Shown: positions 1 through 8,350, counted from the first letter of the stretch. The stretch: 22,070 nt of DNA from an uncultured Muribaculaceae bacterium (GCA_910586475.1 CAJUHM010000038.1:1-22070); one strand, 5' to 3'. The notes: generated from the sequence alone by a model not told the origin. Numbers and translations: made by a program.

Positions 1-52
1 TGTAACCTTCTGATCCGTAGTCAGATGCTCTATTCAGTTGAGCTAAGGAGCC
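1..52 (-). tRNA. tRNA-Arg (anticodon ACG), 5' part only
   Basis: Read on the minus strand, the segment starts GGCTCCT (acceptor 5' strand), then TA, a GCTC/GAGC D-stem, and an anticodon arm TCTGA-CTACGGA-TCAGA. The seven-base loop has T33 followed by ACG, so the anticodon is ACG (arginine, CGN codons). The variable region begins, but the T-arm and acceptor 3' strand lie beyond the left edge. The exact 5' end could be one base different. A matching promoter lies just upstream at 86-117. Confidence 0.9.
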
Positions 53-85
53 ATTTGGCTTAACGCTCTCTTGCGTTTGCGAGTG

Positions 86-117
86 CAAAGTTAGCACGTT
101 TATCCGGAACGAACAAA
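86..117 (-). promoter_or_regulatory. Bacteroidetes-type promoter for the tRNA-Arg
   Basis: On the minus strand, TTTG (114-117) is followed by 20 bases and then TAACTTTG (86-93). This matches the Bacteroidetes sigma consensus TTTG-N19-21-TAnnTTTG. Transcription would start near position 79, about 27 bases before the tRNA 5' end. Confidence 0.8.
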
Positions 118-251
118 TTTTTTCCAAACTTTTTTTGATTTTTTTCTTAAAATCCCGACCGAGCCGCTCCCCACAATCCACTCCCCAACGCCTTCCACAA
201 CAGTAAATCAACCACATAACCTCCATCCGCTGTCATTTCGATAATTCTTGG

Positions 252-259
252 TAACTTTG
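252..259 (+). promoter_or_regulatory. Probable -7 box for the first MATE gene
   Basis: TAACTTTG matches the Bacteroidetes -7 consensus TAnnTTTG and lies 57 bases before the start codon at 317. I see no good TTTG box at the expected upstream distance, so the -33 element is weak or absent. The rest of the 53-316 gap is A/T-rich near 118-150 and otherwise shows nothing I can name. Confidence 0.45.
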
Positions 260-316
260 CAGATAATTGAATCCCTCATTGAATTTATATATTAAAATAA
301 CACTCACTTTTTTCTA

Positions 317-1687
317 ATGAACGAAAAAAACGTACAGGGCAACCTCCAGATCCTCGCAACAGGCAGCATAGCGAAACTGCTTTGGGACTACAGCCTCCCA
401 GCCGTCGTCGGGATGCTCGTCATGTCGCTGTATAATGTCATCGACCGCATCTTCATCGGCCAGGGCGTCGGCCCCGATGCGATCGCAGGTCTCGCCATAA
501 CATTTCCAGTCATGAACGTCTCCGCAGCCCTCGGCGTACTGATCGGCGCCGGAGCAAGCGCGAGGGTTTCAATAATGCTCGGAGCAAAAAACCAGCGCGG
601 AGCCGAAATGGTCCTCGGCAACTCTTTCGTGCTGATACTCATAAACGCCACCCTCTATTTGACCGCTTTCGGAATATACCTCGACGACATCCTGCGGCTT
701 TTCGGAGCAAGCGCAGCCACACTCCCCTATGCGCGCGACTTCATGACCTGCATAATGCCCGGCATGCTCGTGATGAACATCGGCTTCACCCTCAACAACG
801 TGATGCGCTCCTCAGGCTACCCCGTCAAAGCGATGACATCAATGTTTCTCGGCGCAGGCATTAACCTGATCCTCGACCCGATCTTCATTTTCGGCTTCGG
901 CTGGGGCATCAAGGGTGCTGCCATCGCGACCGACATCGCAATGGGCATCTTCGCCGCAAGAGTACTCTACCACTTCTGCCAGAAAAAGACAACCCTGCGC
1001 TTCACGCGCGGCTCCTACAGGCTCCACTCAAAAACAGTCCTGGGCATCATCGGAATCGGAGCAGCACCCTCGCTCGTCAACCTCGCATCATGCCTAATCA
1101 ACGTCATCATCAACAAAAACCTCCTCACCTACGGCGGCGACAACGCCGTAGCCGCCGCAGGAATCTTTGTGACCTTCACATCGCTCCTGACAATGGTCGT
1201 CGTCGGCATATGCCAGGGCATGCAGCCAATCATCGGCTACAACTACGGCGCCGGACTGATCAGCCGCCTGCGACGCACCTACACCCTTGCCGTCGCGTGG
1301 AGCACTGCCATCGTCATACTCGGAACCGTCATCGGACTCACATGCCCCTCGCTGATTGCCCGCGCCTTCACGACCGACCAGACCCTCATAGCGACAACCG
1401 ACCGCGCACTAATCCTGTCCATGGTAATGTTCTGGGTCGTCGGCTTCCAGATCGTCTCGACCACATTCTTCCAGAGCATCGGAAAAATCTGGAAATCGAT
1501 ATTCCTGAGCCTCGCACGACAGGTAATCTTCCTGATCCCGCTGCTCGTCATCCTCCCCTCCCGCTTCGGACTCGACGGCATCTGGACCTCCTTTCCACTC
1601 AGCGACACATGCGCCACAATCGTGACCTTAGCAATGATAACATGGCAGATGAAAGCAATTTCGCGCGAATCCGCACTACATCACTAA
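317..1687 (+). CDS. MATE family efflux transporter (MepA/DinF-like)
   Basis: This 456-residue integral membrane protein has the usual MATE length and about twelve hydrophobic segments arranged as two related halves. The N-terminal half shows the family pattern around residues 20-60 (DYSLPAVVGMLVMSLYNVIDRIFIG). The second half contains QGMQPIIGYNYGAG near residues 300-313, a conserved MATE signature. MATE proteins export cationic drugs or metabolites through the inner membrane, driven by Na+ or H+. The substrate cannot be read from the sequence. The ATG at 317 follows an A/T-rich leader with a -7 box at 252 and keeps the whole first membrane segment. The gene stands alone: the glycogen operon downstream has its own promoter, and I see no clear terminator in 1688-1764. 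Confidence 0.92.
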   Translation: MNEKNVQGNLQILATGSIAKLLWDYSLPAVVGMLVMSLYNVIDRIFIGQGVGPDAIAGLAITFPVMNVSAALGVLIGAGASARVSIMLGAKNQRGAEMVLGNSFVLILINATLYLTAFGIYLDDILRLFGASAATLPYARDFMTCIMPGMLVMNIGFTLNNVMRSSGYPVKAMTSMFLGAGINLILDPIFIFGFGWGIKGAAIATDIAMGIFAARVLYHFCQKKTTLRFTRGSYRLHSKTVLGIIGIGAAPSLVNLASCLINVIINKNLLTYGGDNAVAAAGIFVTFTSLLTMVVVGICQGMQPIIGYNYGAGLISRLRRTYTLAVAWSTAIVILGTVIGLTCPSLIARAFTTDQTLIATTDRALILSMVMFWVVGFQIVSTTFFQSIGKIWKSIFLSLARQVIFLIPLLVILPSRFGLDGIWTSFPLSDTCATIVTLAMITWQMKAISRESALHH

Positions 1688-1764
1688 AAAACATAGCTAT
1701 ACAACATATTTTCATCCCTTAATGCCACAATCATCCCGACAAGTTGAATTTTACGTCGAAAAAG

Positions 1765-1796
1765 TTTGCATAATCACTAATTTGTAACTATTTTCG
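1765..1796 (+). promoter_or_regulatory. Promoter of the glycogen/alpha-glucan operon
   Basis: TTTG (1765-1768), 20 bases, then TATTTTCG (1789-1796). The second box differs from TAnnTTTG at one position, and the spacing is exactly as expected. It would give a leader of about 40 bases before the ATG at 1843. Confidence 0.65.
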
Positions 1797-1842
1797 CAAT
1801 AGTCAAATTAAATACCCTCTGAAATCCTAAACCAAAATTTAA

Positions 1843-3786
1843 ATGAGTTACCTGAAATTTGATAAAAACCTGATGATTAATCTTGAGCAGTCACTTCTTA
1901 AAGAGACGCTCCGGACAAATCAGGCAGGCGCTTATCACTGCTCTTCGGTGGTGGATTGCAACACGCGCAAACAACATGGACTGCTCGTGATCCCCATCCC
2001 CGAATTCAACAACAGCTGGCATGTCATGCTCTCGTCACTTGACGTTTCGGTAATCCAGCACGGAGCTTCGTTCAACCTCGGTCTACATCGCTACAACGGC
2101 GGTGTCTACAGCCCCAACGGTCACAAATACATCCGTGAGTATGACTGCGAAAGCGTTCCCAGAACTACATATCGCGTCGGTGGTGTCATCCTCACAAGAG
2201 AAAAAATTTTCATCTCGAATGAAAACCGAATCTTAATCCGCTACACCCTCCTTGAGGCACATTCCCCGACAACACTGCGCTTCCGGCCGATGCTTGCCTT
2301 CCGCGAAGTCAACCAGCTCGTCGTTGCCAACGACGCCCTCAACAGCGAGTGTCAGCCGGTCAACAACGGCGTAAGCTGCTGCCTCTATCCCGGATATCCG
2401 GACCTCTTCATGCAGTTCAACCGCAAACCGACTTGGGTCTACGAACCGAACTGGTACAAGGGATTCGAATACATCAAAGACCTCGAACGAGGAGTGCCCT
2501 ACACTGAAGACCTCTGGGTGCCCGGATACTTCGAAATTCCCATCAAAAAAGGAGAATCGATAATCTTCTCCGCCGGCATCTCGGAAGTAAGCCCGCGCTC
2601 GCTCACAAAAATGTACGAAAACGAAATCGCTACACGTACCTGCCGCACAAGCTTCTTCAACTGCCTTAAGAACGCAGCCAAGCAGTTCTACCTCCGCGAC
2701 AAAGACGGCATGTACATGCTATCCGGCTATCCGTGGGGCAAAATTCTCGCCCGAAACACATTCATGTCCCTTCCGGGAACAACAATCGCCATCGACCACA
2801 GAGCCGACTTCGAAGCCATCATGGACACAGCCGCAAAAGCCCTTCAGCACTACATGATCACCGGGCAGCCTGATCCCAGAATCAAAGGCATCGATCTGCC
2901 CGACATCCCGCTCTGGTGCGTCTGGGCCCTTCAGCAATACGCGAAAGCCTACGGCAACGACGCAGCAAAAGAACGCTACCTCCCGCTCATCGCGGAAATC
3001 ATGGAATACATCCTTGACAACCGCCATCCAAACCTTCAGGTGCGCCCCGACGGCCTCGTGAACACAAACGGCTCCGACTCCCCGGTATCATGGATGAACG
3101 CCGCCTGGAACGGACGCCCCGTCGTCCCGCGAACCGGACTCCTCGTCGAATTCAACGCATTGTGGTATAACGCCCTCATATTTGCATCGACCCTTCTGGA
3201 AAACGAAGCCGACTACTCAGCGCTTCGCGAACCTCTCGTGGCTACTGCCGAAGTCCTCAAACCCGCATTCGTCAGCACTTTTCTCAACGACTACGGCTAC
3301 CTCTACGACTACGTCTGCGACAACTACGCCGACCCGTCCGTACGTCCGAACATGGCCGTAGCCATCGGCCTCGACTACTCCCCGCTCGACCGTCAGCAGC
3401 GAAAAGGAGTCCTCGACGTAATCACACGCGAACTCCTGACTCCAAAAGGACTCCGCACCCTCTCGCCGAAAAGCTTCGGCTACCGCCCATTCTATCTCGG
3501 ATCGCCCGAAGAACGAGAAATGGCGCTCCACAACGGTCCGGCCCGGCCGTGGCTCTTCAGTTTCTATGCCGAAGCATACCTGCGCGTTTTCGGCCACAGC
3601 GGAGCAAGCTACATCGACCGAATGCTGATCGGCTACGAAGATGAAATGTCTAACGCATGCATCGGGTCCCTCTCGCAGCTCTACGACGGAAACCCGCCAT
3701 TCGGAGGCCGAGGCGCCATCAGCCATGCCACAAACGTGGCAGGCATCCTGCGCACAATCACGACCCTCAAGAAATTCACCATCTGA
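1843..3786 (+). CDS. Glycogen debranching enzyme (GDE) family protein with altered active-site motifs
   Basis: This 647-residue protein has the two-part layout of bacterial/archaeal GDE. The N-terminal beta domain (about 17-240) contains NTRKQHGLLV near residue 39. The C-terminal (alpha/alpha)6 domain (about 270-645) contains PRTGLLVEFNALWYNAL. The family removes alpha-1,6-linked glucose from limit glycogen in the cytoplasm. Several acidic motifs are changed from the consensus as I remember it: ARNTFMSLPG (N305) where GRDT or ARD is expected, SWMN (N419) where eukaryotic and many prokaryotic members have TWMD, HNGPARPW (563-570) for HQGTxWPW, and LSQLYDGN (Q612) for an E-containing motif. Amylo-1,6-glucosidase activity is therefore uncertain; it may be a pseudoenzyme or have shifted specificity. 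SWMN may be normal in Bacteroidetes. It is first in an operon with a GT4 (32-base gap) and a GH57. Confidence 0.9.
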   Translation: MSYLKFDKNLMINLEQSLLKETLRTNQAGAYHCSSVVDCNTRKQHGLLVIPIPEFNNSWHVMLSSLDVSVIQHGASFNLGLHRYNGGVYSPNGHKYIREYDCESVPRTTYRVGGVILTREKIFISNENRILIRYTLLEAHSPTTLRFRPMLAFREVNQLVVANDALNSECQPVNNGVSCCLYPGYPDLFMQFNRKPTWVYEPNWYKGFEYIKDLERGVPYTEDLWVPGYFEIPIKKGESIIFSAGISEVSPRSLTKMYENEIATRTCRTSFFNCLKNAAKQFYLRDKDGMYMLSGYPWGKILARNTFMSLPGTTIAIDHRADFEAIMDTAAKALQHYMITGQPDPRIKGIDLPDIPLWCVWALQQYAKAYGNDAAKERYLPLIAEIMEYILDNRHPNLQVRPDGLVNTNGSDSPVSWMNAAWNGRPVVPRTGLLVEFNALWYNALIFASTLLENEADYSALREPLVATAEVLKPAFVSTFLNDYGYLYDYVCDNYADPSVRPNMAVAIGLDYSPLDRQQRKGVLDVITRELLTPKGLRTLSPKSFGYRPFYLGSPEEREMALHNGPARPWLFSFYAEAYLRVFGHSGASYIDRMLIGYEDEMSNACIGSLSQLYDGNPPFGGRGAISHATNVAGILRTITTLKKFTI

Positions 3787-3818
3787 CCCACCTCATTTAA
3801 TCTTAAAAACATCGCAAC

Positions 3819-5081
3819 ATGAAAGCTTTAATGTTCGGGTGGGAATTTCCACCTCATATCCTTGGCGGACTCGGCACTGCAAGCTACGGCCTGACAAAAG
3901 GCATGTGGGAATGCGGGGACATGGAGATCGATTTCGTTATCCCGCGCCCCTGGGGCGACGAAGAGCGCTCGTTTGCAAACATAATCGGCGCTTCTCAGGT
4001 GCCGGTGGCCTGGCGCGACGTCAGTCGCGAATATGTCGAAAAACGAATCGGCAACCTAATGAACCCCGACCTCTACTTCGACCTCCGCAGCCACATCTAC
4101 GCCGACTTCAACTATCTCCACACAAACGACCTCGGTTGCATTGAATTCTCCGGACGCTACCCCGACAACCTCCTCGAAGAGATCAACAACTATTCGATCT
4201 GCGCCGGAGTAATTGCACGCACCCTGTCGTTCGACGTTATCCATTCCCACGACTGGCTTACATACCCCGCCGGAATACACGCAAAGAAAATAACCGGCAA
4301 ACCGCTCGTGATCCACGTCCATGCGACCGACTTCGACCGTTCTCGCGGAAAAGTCAACCCGACAGTATTCGGAATCGAACTCGACGGAATGCACAACGCC
4401 GACCACATTATCACAGTCAGCAATCTCACCCGACAGACCGTAATCGATAAATACGGCATAGACCCGGCGAAAGTGACAACTGTCCACAACGCCGTCACCC
4501 CGCTCAGCGAAGAACTCCTGAACGTGCAAGCACAGAAACCGAAAGAAAAAGTCGTGACATTCCTCGGACGAATCACAATGCAGAAGGGTCCGGAATACTT
4601 CGTTGAGGCTGCTGCAAAAGTCCTCAAGAACAACCACAATGTCCGCTTCGTAATGGCTGGTTCAGGCGACATGATGGACAAAATGATCCACCTCGCCGCC
4701 GAACGCGGCATCGCAGACCGATTCCACTTCCCCGGCTTCCAGAAAGGCAAACAGGTCTATGAAATGCTCAAGGCTTCCGACGTCTACATAATGCCTTCCG
4801 TTTCCGAGCCTTTCGGAATCTCTCCGCTGGAAGCAATGCAGATGGGAGTCCCCTCGATCATCTCAAAACAGAGCGGATGCGCCGAAATTCTAAGCAACGT
4901 CATCAAGACCGACTACTGGGACATCGACGCAATGGCCGACGCAATAAACTCGATCGTAACATACCCGGCTATGTACAACCAGCTTCGTGAGGACGGCCTG
5001 AACGAAGTCAACCAGATCACATGGGACAAAGCCGGCGCGAAAGTAATCGACATCTACAACAAAGTCATCAACAAGAATTAA
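3819..5081 (+). CDS. GT4 family glycosyltransferase, probable glycogen synthase-type enzyme
   Basis: The protein has 420 residues and a GT-B fold. The N-terminal domain opens with the glycogen/starch synthase-like MKALMFGWEFPPHILGGLGT, with the glycine-rich acceptor loop at 16-19. HSHDW at 142-146 belongs to the N-domain. The C-terminal nucleotide-sugar domain has LGRITMQKGPEYF (R251, K256) and the E-x7-E motif of retaining GT-B enzymes, E330 to E338 in EPFGISPLE. Both glutamates are present, so the enzyme looks active. It probably adds glucose from UDP- or ADP-glucose to an alpha-1,4-glucan; the donor cannot be read from the sequence. It lies between the GDE gene (32-base gap) and the GH57 gene (39-base gap), an order typical of Bacteroidetes glycogen clusters. 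A GT4 with another glucan product is the alternative. Confidence 0.9.
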   Translation: MKALMFGWEFPPHILGGLGTASYGLTKGMWECGDMEIDFVIPRPWGDEERSFANIIGASQVPVAWRDVSREYVEKRIGNLMNPDLYFDLRSHIYADFNYLHTNDLGCIEFSGRYPDNLLEEINNYSICAGVIARTLSFDVIHSHDWLTYPAGIHAKKITGKPLVIHVHATDFDRSRGKVNPTVFGIELDGMHNADHIITVSNLTRQTVIDKYGIDPAKVTTVHNAVTPLSEELLNVQAQKPKEKVVTFLGRITMQKGPEYFVEAAAKVLKNNHNVRFVMAGSGDMMDKMIHLAAERGIADRFHFPGFQKGKQVYEMLKASDVYIMPSVSEPFGISPLEAMQMGVPSIISKQSGCAEILSNVIKTDYWDIDAMADAINSIVTYPAMYNQLREDGLNEVNQITWDKAGAKVIDIYNKVINKN

Positions 5082-5120
5082 CCACCTCTCCTTCCGTCTC
5101 AACCAATAATAAATCAACTC

Positions 5121-6542
5121 ATGAAAGCAATTTGTTTTTATTTCCAGATACATCAGCCATTCCGTCTGAAACGTTATCGTTTCTTCGACATCGGCAATGA
5201 CCACTACTACTATGACGATTTCGCCAACGACGACATCCTCACCCGTATAGCTCAGCGAAGCTACATTCCTGCCGCCGAAACACTCCTCCACATGCTCGAG
5301 ACATATCCCAACTTCCGTTGCGCTTTCTCGATCTCCGGAGTCGCACTCGAACAGCTCGAGCAATACGTTCCCGAATTCATCGACATCATGAAGAAACTGA
5401 TCGCGACAGGTCGCGTCGAAATCCTCGGCGAAACCTACGCCCACTCTCTTTCCTCACTCATCGATCCCGAAGAATTCGCCAATCAGGTACGCGTCCACGA
5501 CCAAAAGATAATGTCGCTCTTCGGAGTCAAACCGAAAGTGCTCCGCAACACCGAGCTGATCTACTGCGACGAAATGGCCCCGCAGATCCTCGAACTCAGC
5601 TACAAAGGCATCATCACCGAAGGTGCCAAACACATCCTCGGATGGAAATCGCCAAACTACGTCTACTGCGCTGCAAGCGCTCCCAAGCTGAAAATACTGC
5701 TCCGCAACGCAAAACTCTCTGACGACATATCACGCCGCTTCAGCGACTCTGACTGGGAAGCCTACCCCCTGACAGCCGACAAATACATCGACTGGATCGC
5801 ATCGACTCCTCAGGAAGAGCAGATCATCAACCTCTTCATGAACCTGGAAACATTCGGCGAATTCCATCCGCGCGAAACCGGAATCTTCCAGTTCCTCGAA
5901 GCTCTCCCCTACTTCGCTCAGGACCGCGGCATTGAATTCGTCACTCCGACCGATGCCGTCTCCAGGCTCAAACCCGTCGGCGAACTCTCCATTCTCCACC
6001 CCATATCCTGGGCCGACGAAGCACGCGACACATCAGCATGGCTCGGAAACAAACTTCAGGACGAAGCGTTCCAGAAACTCTACTCGGTCGCCGAACGCGT
6101 CCGTCTTTGCGAAGACCGCCGTTTGAAACAGGACTGGTACTACCTCCAGGGATCCGACCACCTATTCTACATGTCGACAAAACACCTCGCCGACGGCGCG
6201 GCCCACTCGACATTCTCCCCCTACGAGACTCCGTTCCAGGCCTTCACAAACTACATGAACGTACTTGCTGACTTCATCGTACGCGTCGAAGAACAGTATC
6301 CCCTCTCGATTGAAAACGAAGAGCTCAACGCCCTCCTGACGACAATCAGAAATCAGGAACGCGAGATCGAGACCCTCAACAAAGAAGTCATCTCGATGCG
6401 AAAGAACATCGAACACTACAACGAAGAACACAAACTTCGCGAAAAAGCAGAAGCCCCTGCTGAAAAGAAAACTAAAAAGACAGCTGCCAGAAAAACCACA
6501 AGAAAATGTGGAACTAAAAAAGCTGCCGACAGCAAGGAATAA
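5121..6542 (+). CDS. GH57 alpha-amylase-like protein with N at the acid/base position and a Lys-rich tail
   Basis: This 473-residue protein starts with GH57 region 1 (HQP, 11-13). It also has GETYAHSLSSL (103-113), RNTELIY with the expected nucleophile E145, NLETFGE (241-247) and SWADEARDTSAWLGN (296-310). GH57 hydrolyses or rearranges alpha-1,4-glucans. In GH57 region 4 the acid/base is an Asp in a DxExFG pattern; here that place is N241, so normal hydrolysis is doubtful. GH57 'alpha-amylase-like' homologues lacking catalytic residues are known. After about residue 395 comes a likely coiled coil (about 398-445), then a tail of Lys/Ala/Thr-rich sequence (447-473) that is not part of the catalytic fold. 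It is the last gene of the operon and is followed by a strong terminator. A binding or regulatory role on glycogen is possible. Confidence 0.88.
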   Translation: MKAICFYFQIHQPFRLKRYRFFDIGNDHYYYDDFANDDILTRIAQRSYIPAAETLLHMLETYPNFRCAFSISGVALEQLEQYVPEFIDIMKKLIATGRVEILGETYAHSLSSLIDPEEFANQVRVHDQKIMSLFGVKPKVLRNTELIYCDEMAPQILELSYKGIITEGAKHILGWKSPNYVYCAASAPKLKILLRNAKLSDDISRRFSDSDWEAYPLTADKYIDWIASTPQEEQIINLFMNLETFGEFHPRETGIFQFLEALPYFAQDRGIEFVTPTDAVSRLKPVGELSILHPISWADEARDTSAWLGNKLQDEAFQKLYSVAERVRLCEDRRLKQDWYYLQGSDHLFYMSTKHLADGAAHSTFSPYETPFQAFTNYMNVLADFIVRVEEQYPLSIENEELNALLTTIRNQEREIETLNKEVISMRKNIEHYNEEHKLREKAEAPAEKKTKKTAARKTTRKCGTKKAADSKE

Positions 6543-6563
6543 TCAACCGAAACATCACTGACG

Positions 6564-6608
6564 AAGGCGGTGTGTCAGAAAATCAGCTGACACACCGCCT
6601 TATCTTTT
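6564..6608 (+). terminator. Rho-independent terminator of the glycogen operon
   Basis: A perfect 15-bp stem (6564-6578 with 6587-6601, AAGGCGGTGTGTCAG and its complement) with an 8-base loop is followed by a T-rich run. It lies 21 bases after the GH57 stop codon. Confidence 0.93.
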
Positions 6609-6636
6609 TCTGCCGGATCCCCCCCTGCGCAATGTC

Positions 6637-6676
6637 ATAAAAAGCAGGAGCACCCAACTTCAGTCGGATGCTCCTG
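6637..6676 (-). terminator. Rho-independent terminator of the ferredoxin gene
   Basis: On the minus strand, an 11-bp stem with one G-T pair (CAGGAGCATCC with GGGTGCTCCTG, 6645-6676) is followed by CTTTTTA. It lies 31 bases past the ferredoxin stop and faces the glycogen-operon terminator, so the two convergent units are insulated. Confidence 0.88.
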
Positions 6677-6707
6677 TCGTAGATGATTTGTATTTTCTGC
6701 CGGTTGC

Positions 6708-6875
6708 TTAGCCCGGGATGATTGCTTCGCTGGGGCAAACTTCAGCGCATGAACCACACTCGATGCAAGTATCGGGATCGATGTGATAGATGTCACCTTC
6801 TGAGATTGCTTCTACGGGGCAAACGGGAAGACAAGTTCCACAAGCAACGCATTTGTCAGTAATTACGTAAGCCAT
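6708..6875 (-). CDS. 2[4Fe-4S] bacterial-type ferredoxin
   Basis: A small 55-residue protein beginning MAYVITDKCVACGTC. It has two complete CxxCxxCxxxCP motifs: C9, C12, C15, C19-P, and C37, C40, C43, C47-P. This is the clostridial ferredoxin pattern for two [4Fe-4S] clusters. It is a soluble low-potential electron carrier. It lies just downstream of the four-subunit 2-oxoacid:ferredoxin oxidoreductase, so accepting electrons from that enzyme is a reasonable inference. It is separated from the gamma subunit by 140 bases, has a promoter-like box of its own (6929-6936) and a terminator, so it is probably a separate transcript. Confidence 0.95.
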   Translation of the reverse strand: MAYVITDKCVACGTCLPVCPVEAISEGDIYHIDPDTCIECGSCAEVCPSEAIIPG

Positions 6876-6928
6876 AATGATAATTTTTAATTAGAATGAA
6901 TTTTATACGAATGAACAATTTTTCAATG

Positions 6929-6936
6929 CAAAAATA
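6929..6936 (-). promoter_or_regulatory. Possible -7 box for the ferredoxin gene
   Basis: TATTTTTG on the minus strand fits TAnnTTTG and lies 53 bases before the ATG. The only nearby upstream TTTG is 12 bases away rather than about 20, so the -33 element is unconvincing. Confidence 0.4.
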
Positions 6937-7015
6937 AGAATGTTTTTTCAAATACCCACTCTTTTTTCTGATTTTTTTGAGATATTTCTGCTCTTCCCTG
7001 ACAGCGATCCGGATC

Positions 7016-7564
7016 CTACAGAGAATCGTCAGCGACAAGCGACATTCCCTTCAGAATCGCATCACGGTTTGCCGGCAGCAGATGATGATGACGTTCTGGA
7101 AGAGCCTTCTTCAGTCCACGCATGACAGATTCCACCCCTACAACCGGATTGACCTTCAGAAGCGCACCGAGAATAATCATATTATAGATCTTCGAACTCT
7201 TAAGCTCGATAGCTGCCTCCATCGCCTCGACAGGCACAACGGAAATATCCTGACGCGTCGGTTTCTGATGAATTCCGTAAGGATCATAGATCAGCACTCC
7301 TCCAGGCTTGACCTTGCTCTCAAACTTATCGAGACTCTGCTGGTTCAGAATGACAGCAGTGTCATACGTGTCGAGCACAGGCGAACTGATCGGACTGTCA
7401 GACAGAACGACAGTCACATTCGCCGTGCCACCGCGCTGTTCAGGCCCATACGAAGGCATCCATGAAACTTCAAGATCATCCATCAGTCCGGCATACGCCA
7501 GAATCTTACCCATCGAAAGAACTCCCTGGCCTCCGAATCCGGCAACAATTATTTCCTTCTTCAT
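7016..7564 (-). CDS. 2-oxoacid:ferredoxin oxidoreductase, gamma subunit (VorC/KorC-like)
   Basis: This 182-residue protein starts MKKEIIVAGFGGQGVLSMGK, the glycine-rich opening of gamma subunits, and continues with SYGPEQRGGTANVTVVLSD, another family hallmark. The length is normal. In the complex this subunit contributes to CoA binding and assembly. It overlaps the beta gene by four bases (ATGA), which indicates translational coupling. It is the last gene of the delta-alpha-beta-gamma cluster. Whether the substrate is a branched-chain 2-oxoacid, 2-oxoglutarate or another acid cannot be decided from the sequence. Confidence 0.93.
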   Translation of the reverse strand: MKKEIIVAGFGGQGVLSMGKILAYAGLMDDLEVSWMPSYGPEQRGGTANVTVVLSDSPISSPVLDTYDTAVILNQQSLDKFESKVKPGGVLIYDPYGIHQKPTRQDISVVPVEAMEAAIELKSSKIYNMIILGALLKVNPVVGVESVMRGLKKALPERHHHLLPANRDAILKGMSLVADDSL

Positions 7565-8328
7565 TCTGCAGTGTTTTTTAAATCGCCCAAAGGATAGAAG
7601 GGCACCATGTTTTCAACCATCCATTCATTAGCCTTTTCAGGAGTCATTTTCCAGCCGCTGCTACAAGTCGAGACAACCTCGACGACCGACGTTCCGCGAC
7701 CCTTCAGCGAGTTTTCAAACGCACGACGGATCGCAGCCTTGGTCTTGCGCACCGATGCCGGATTGTGGACCGTCTGACGAGTGACATAGCACGTGCCCTC
7801 CAGACGGGCAAGCAGATCCGAAATCTTAAGCGGATAGCCGTTAAGATCGACCCTGCGGCCATATGGAGTCGTTGCCGTCTTCTGACCCTCAAGTGTTGTC
7901 GGGGCCATCTGTCCGCCCGTCATGCCATAGATAGCGTTATTGATGAAAATAATCGCTATGTTCTCGCCGCGGTTGGCTGCATGGATTGTCTCTGCCGTAC
8001 CGATGGCCGCCAGGTCTCCGTCGCCCTGATAGGTGAAAACCAGACGATCGGGACTGAGCCTCTTCGCACCGGTCGCGACCGCCGGCGCACGCCCGTGGGC
8101 CGCCTCGATCCAGTCTATGTCAATATATTTGTATGCGAACACGGCACAGCCAACCGGTGCGATACCGATGGAATTATCCTCCTGGCCCATTTCTTTGATA
8201 ACCTCCGCGACAAGCTTGTGGACAACTCCGTGAGAGCAGCCCGGACAATAGTGCATCGGAGAATCATTCAGAAGCTCCGGTCGTGAATAGACCTTATTCT
8301 CGCTTCTCTTTATATCTTCTATATTCAT
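7561..8328 (-). CDS. 2-oxoacid:ferredoxin oxidoreductase, beta (TPP-binding) subunit
   Basis: This subunit binds thiamine pyrophosphate. The motif GDGDLAAIGTAETIHAA followed by NNAIYGMTGGQ is the classic TPP/Mg2+ site. The N-terminal HYCPGCSHGVVHKL segment carries two cysteines typical of these beta subunits. I chose the ATG at 8328 (MNIEDIKRSENKVY; 255 residues). The open frame runs upstream to 8463, but that would overlap the alpha gene by about 110 bases, and the extra 45 residues look like out-of-frame alpha sequence. With this start the gap to alpha is 22 bases. It catalyses decarboxylation of the 2-oxoacid with alpha and passes electrons to the ferredoxin-like delta subunit. Its stop overlaps the gamma start by four bases. 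Confidence 0.93.
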   Translation of the reverse strand: MNIEDIKRSENKVYSRPELLNDSPMHYCPGCSHGVVHKLVAEVIKEMGQEDNSIGIAPVGCAVFAYKYIDIDWIEAAHGRAPAVATGAKRLSPDRLVFTYQGDGDLAAIGTAETIHAANRGENIAIIFINNAIYGMTGGQMAPTTLEGQKTATTPYGRRVDLNGYPLKISDLLARLEGTCYVTRQTVHNPASVRKTKAAIRRAFENSLKGRGTSVVEVVSTCSSGWKMTPEKANEWMVENMVPFYPLGDLKNTAE

Positions 8329-8350
8329 TTCAGCATAACAGTCTGACAGG

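Noticed and set aside
1..316. tRNA gene as attachment site for an integrative element
   Set aside because: The recombinase is 20 kb away on the far side of housekeeping operons, and I find no repeat of the tRNA end in the window. The tRNA 3' end, the usual target, is outside.
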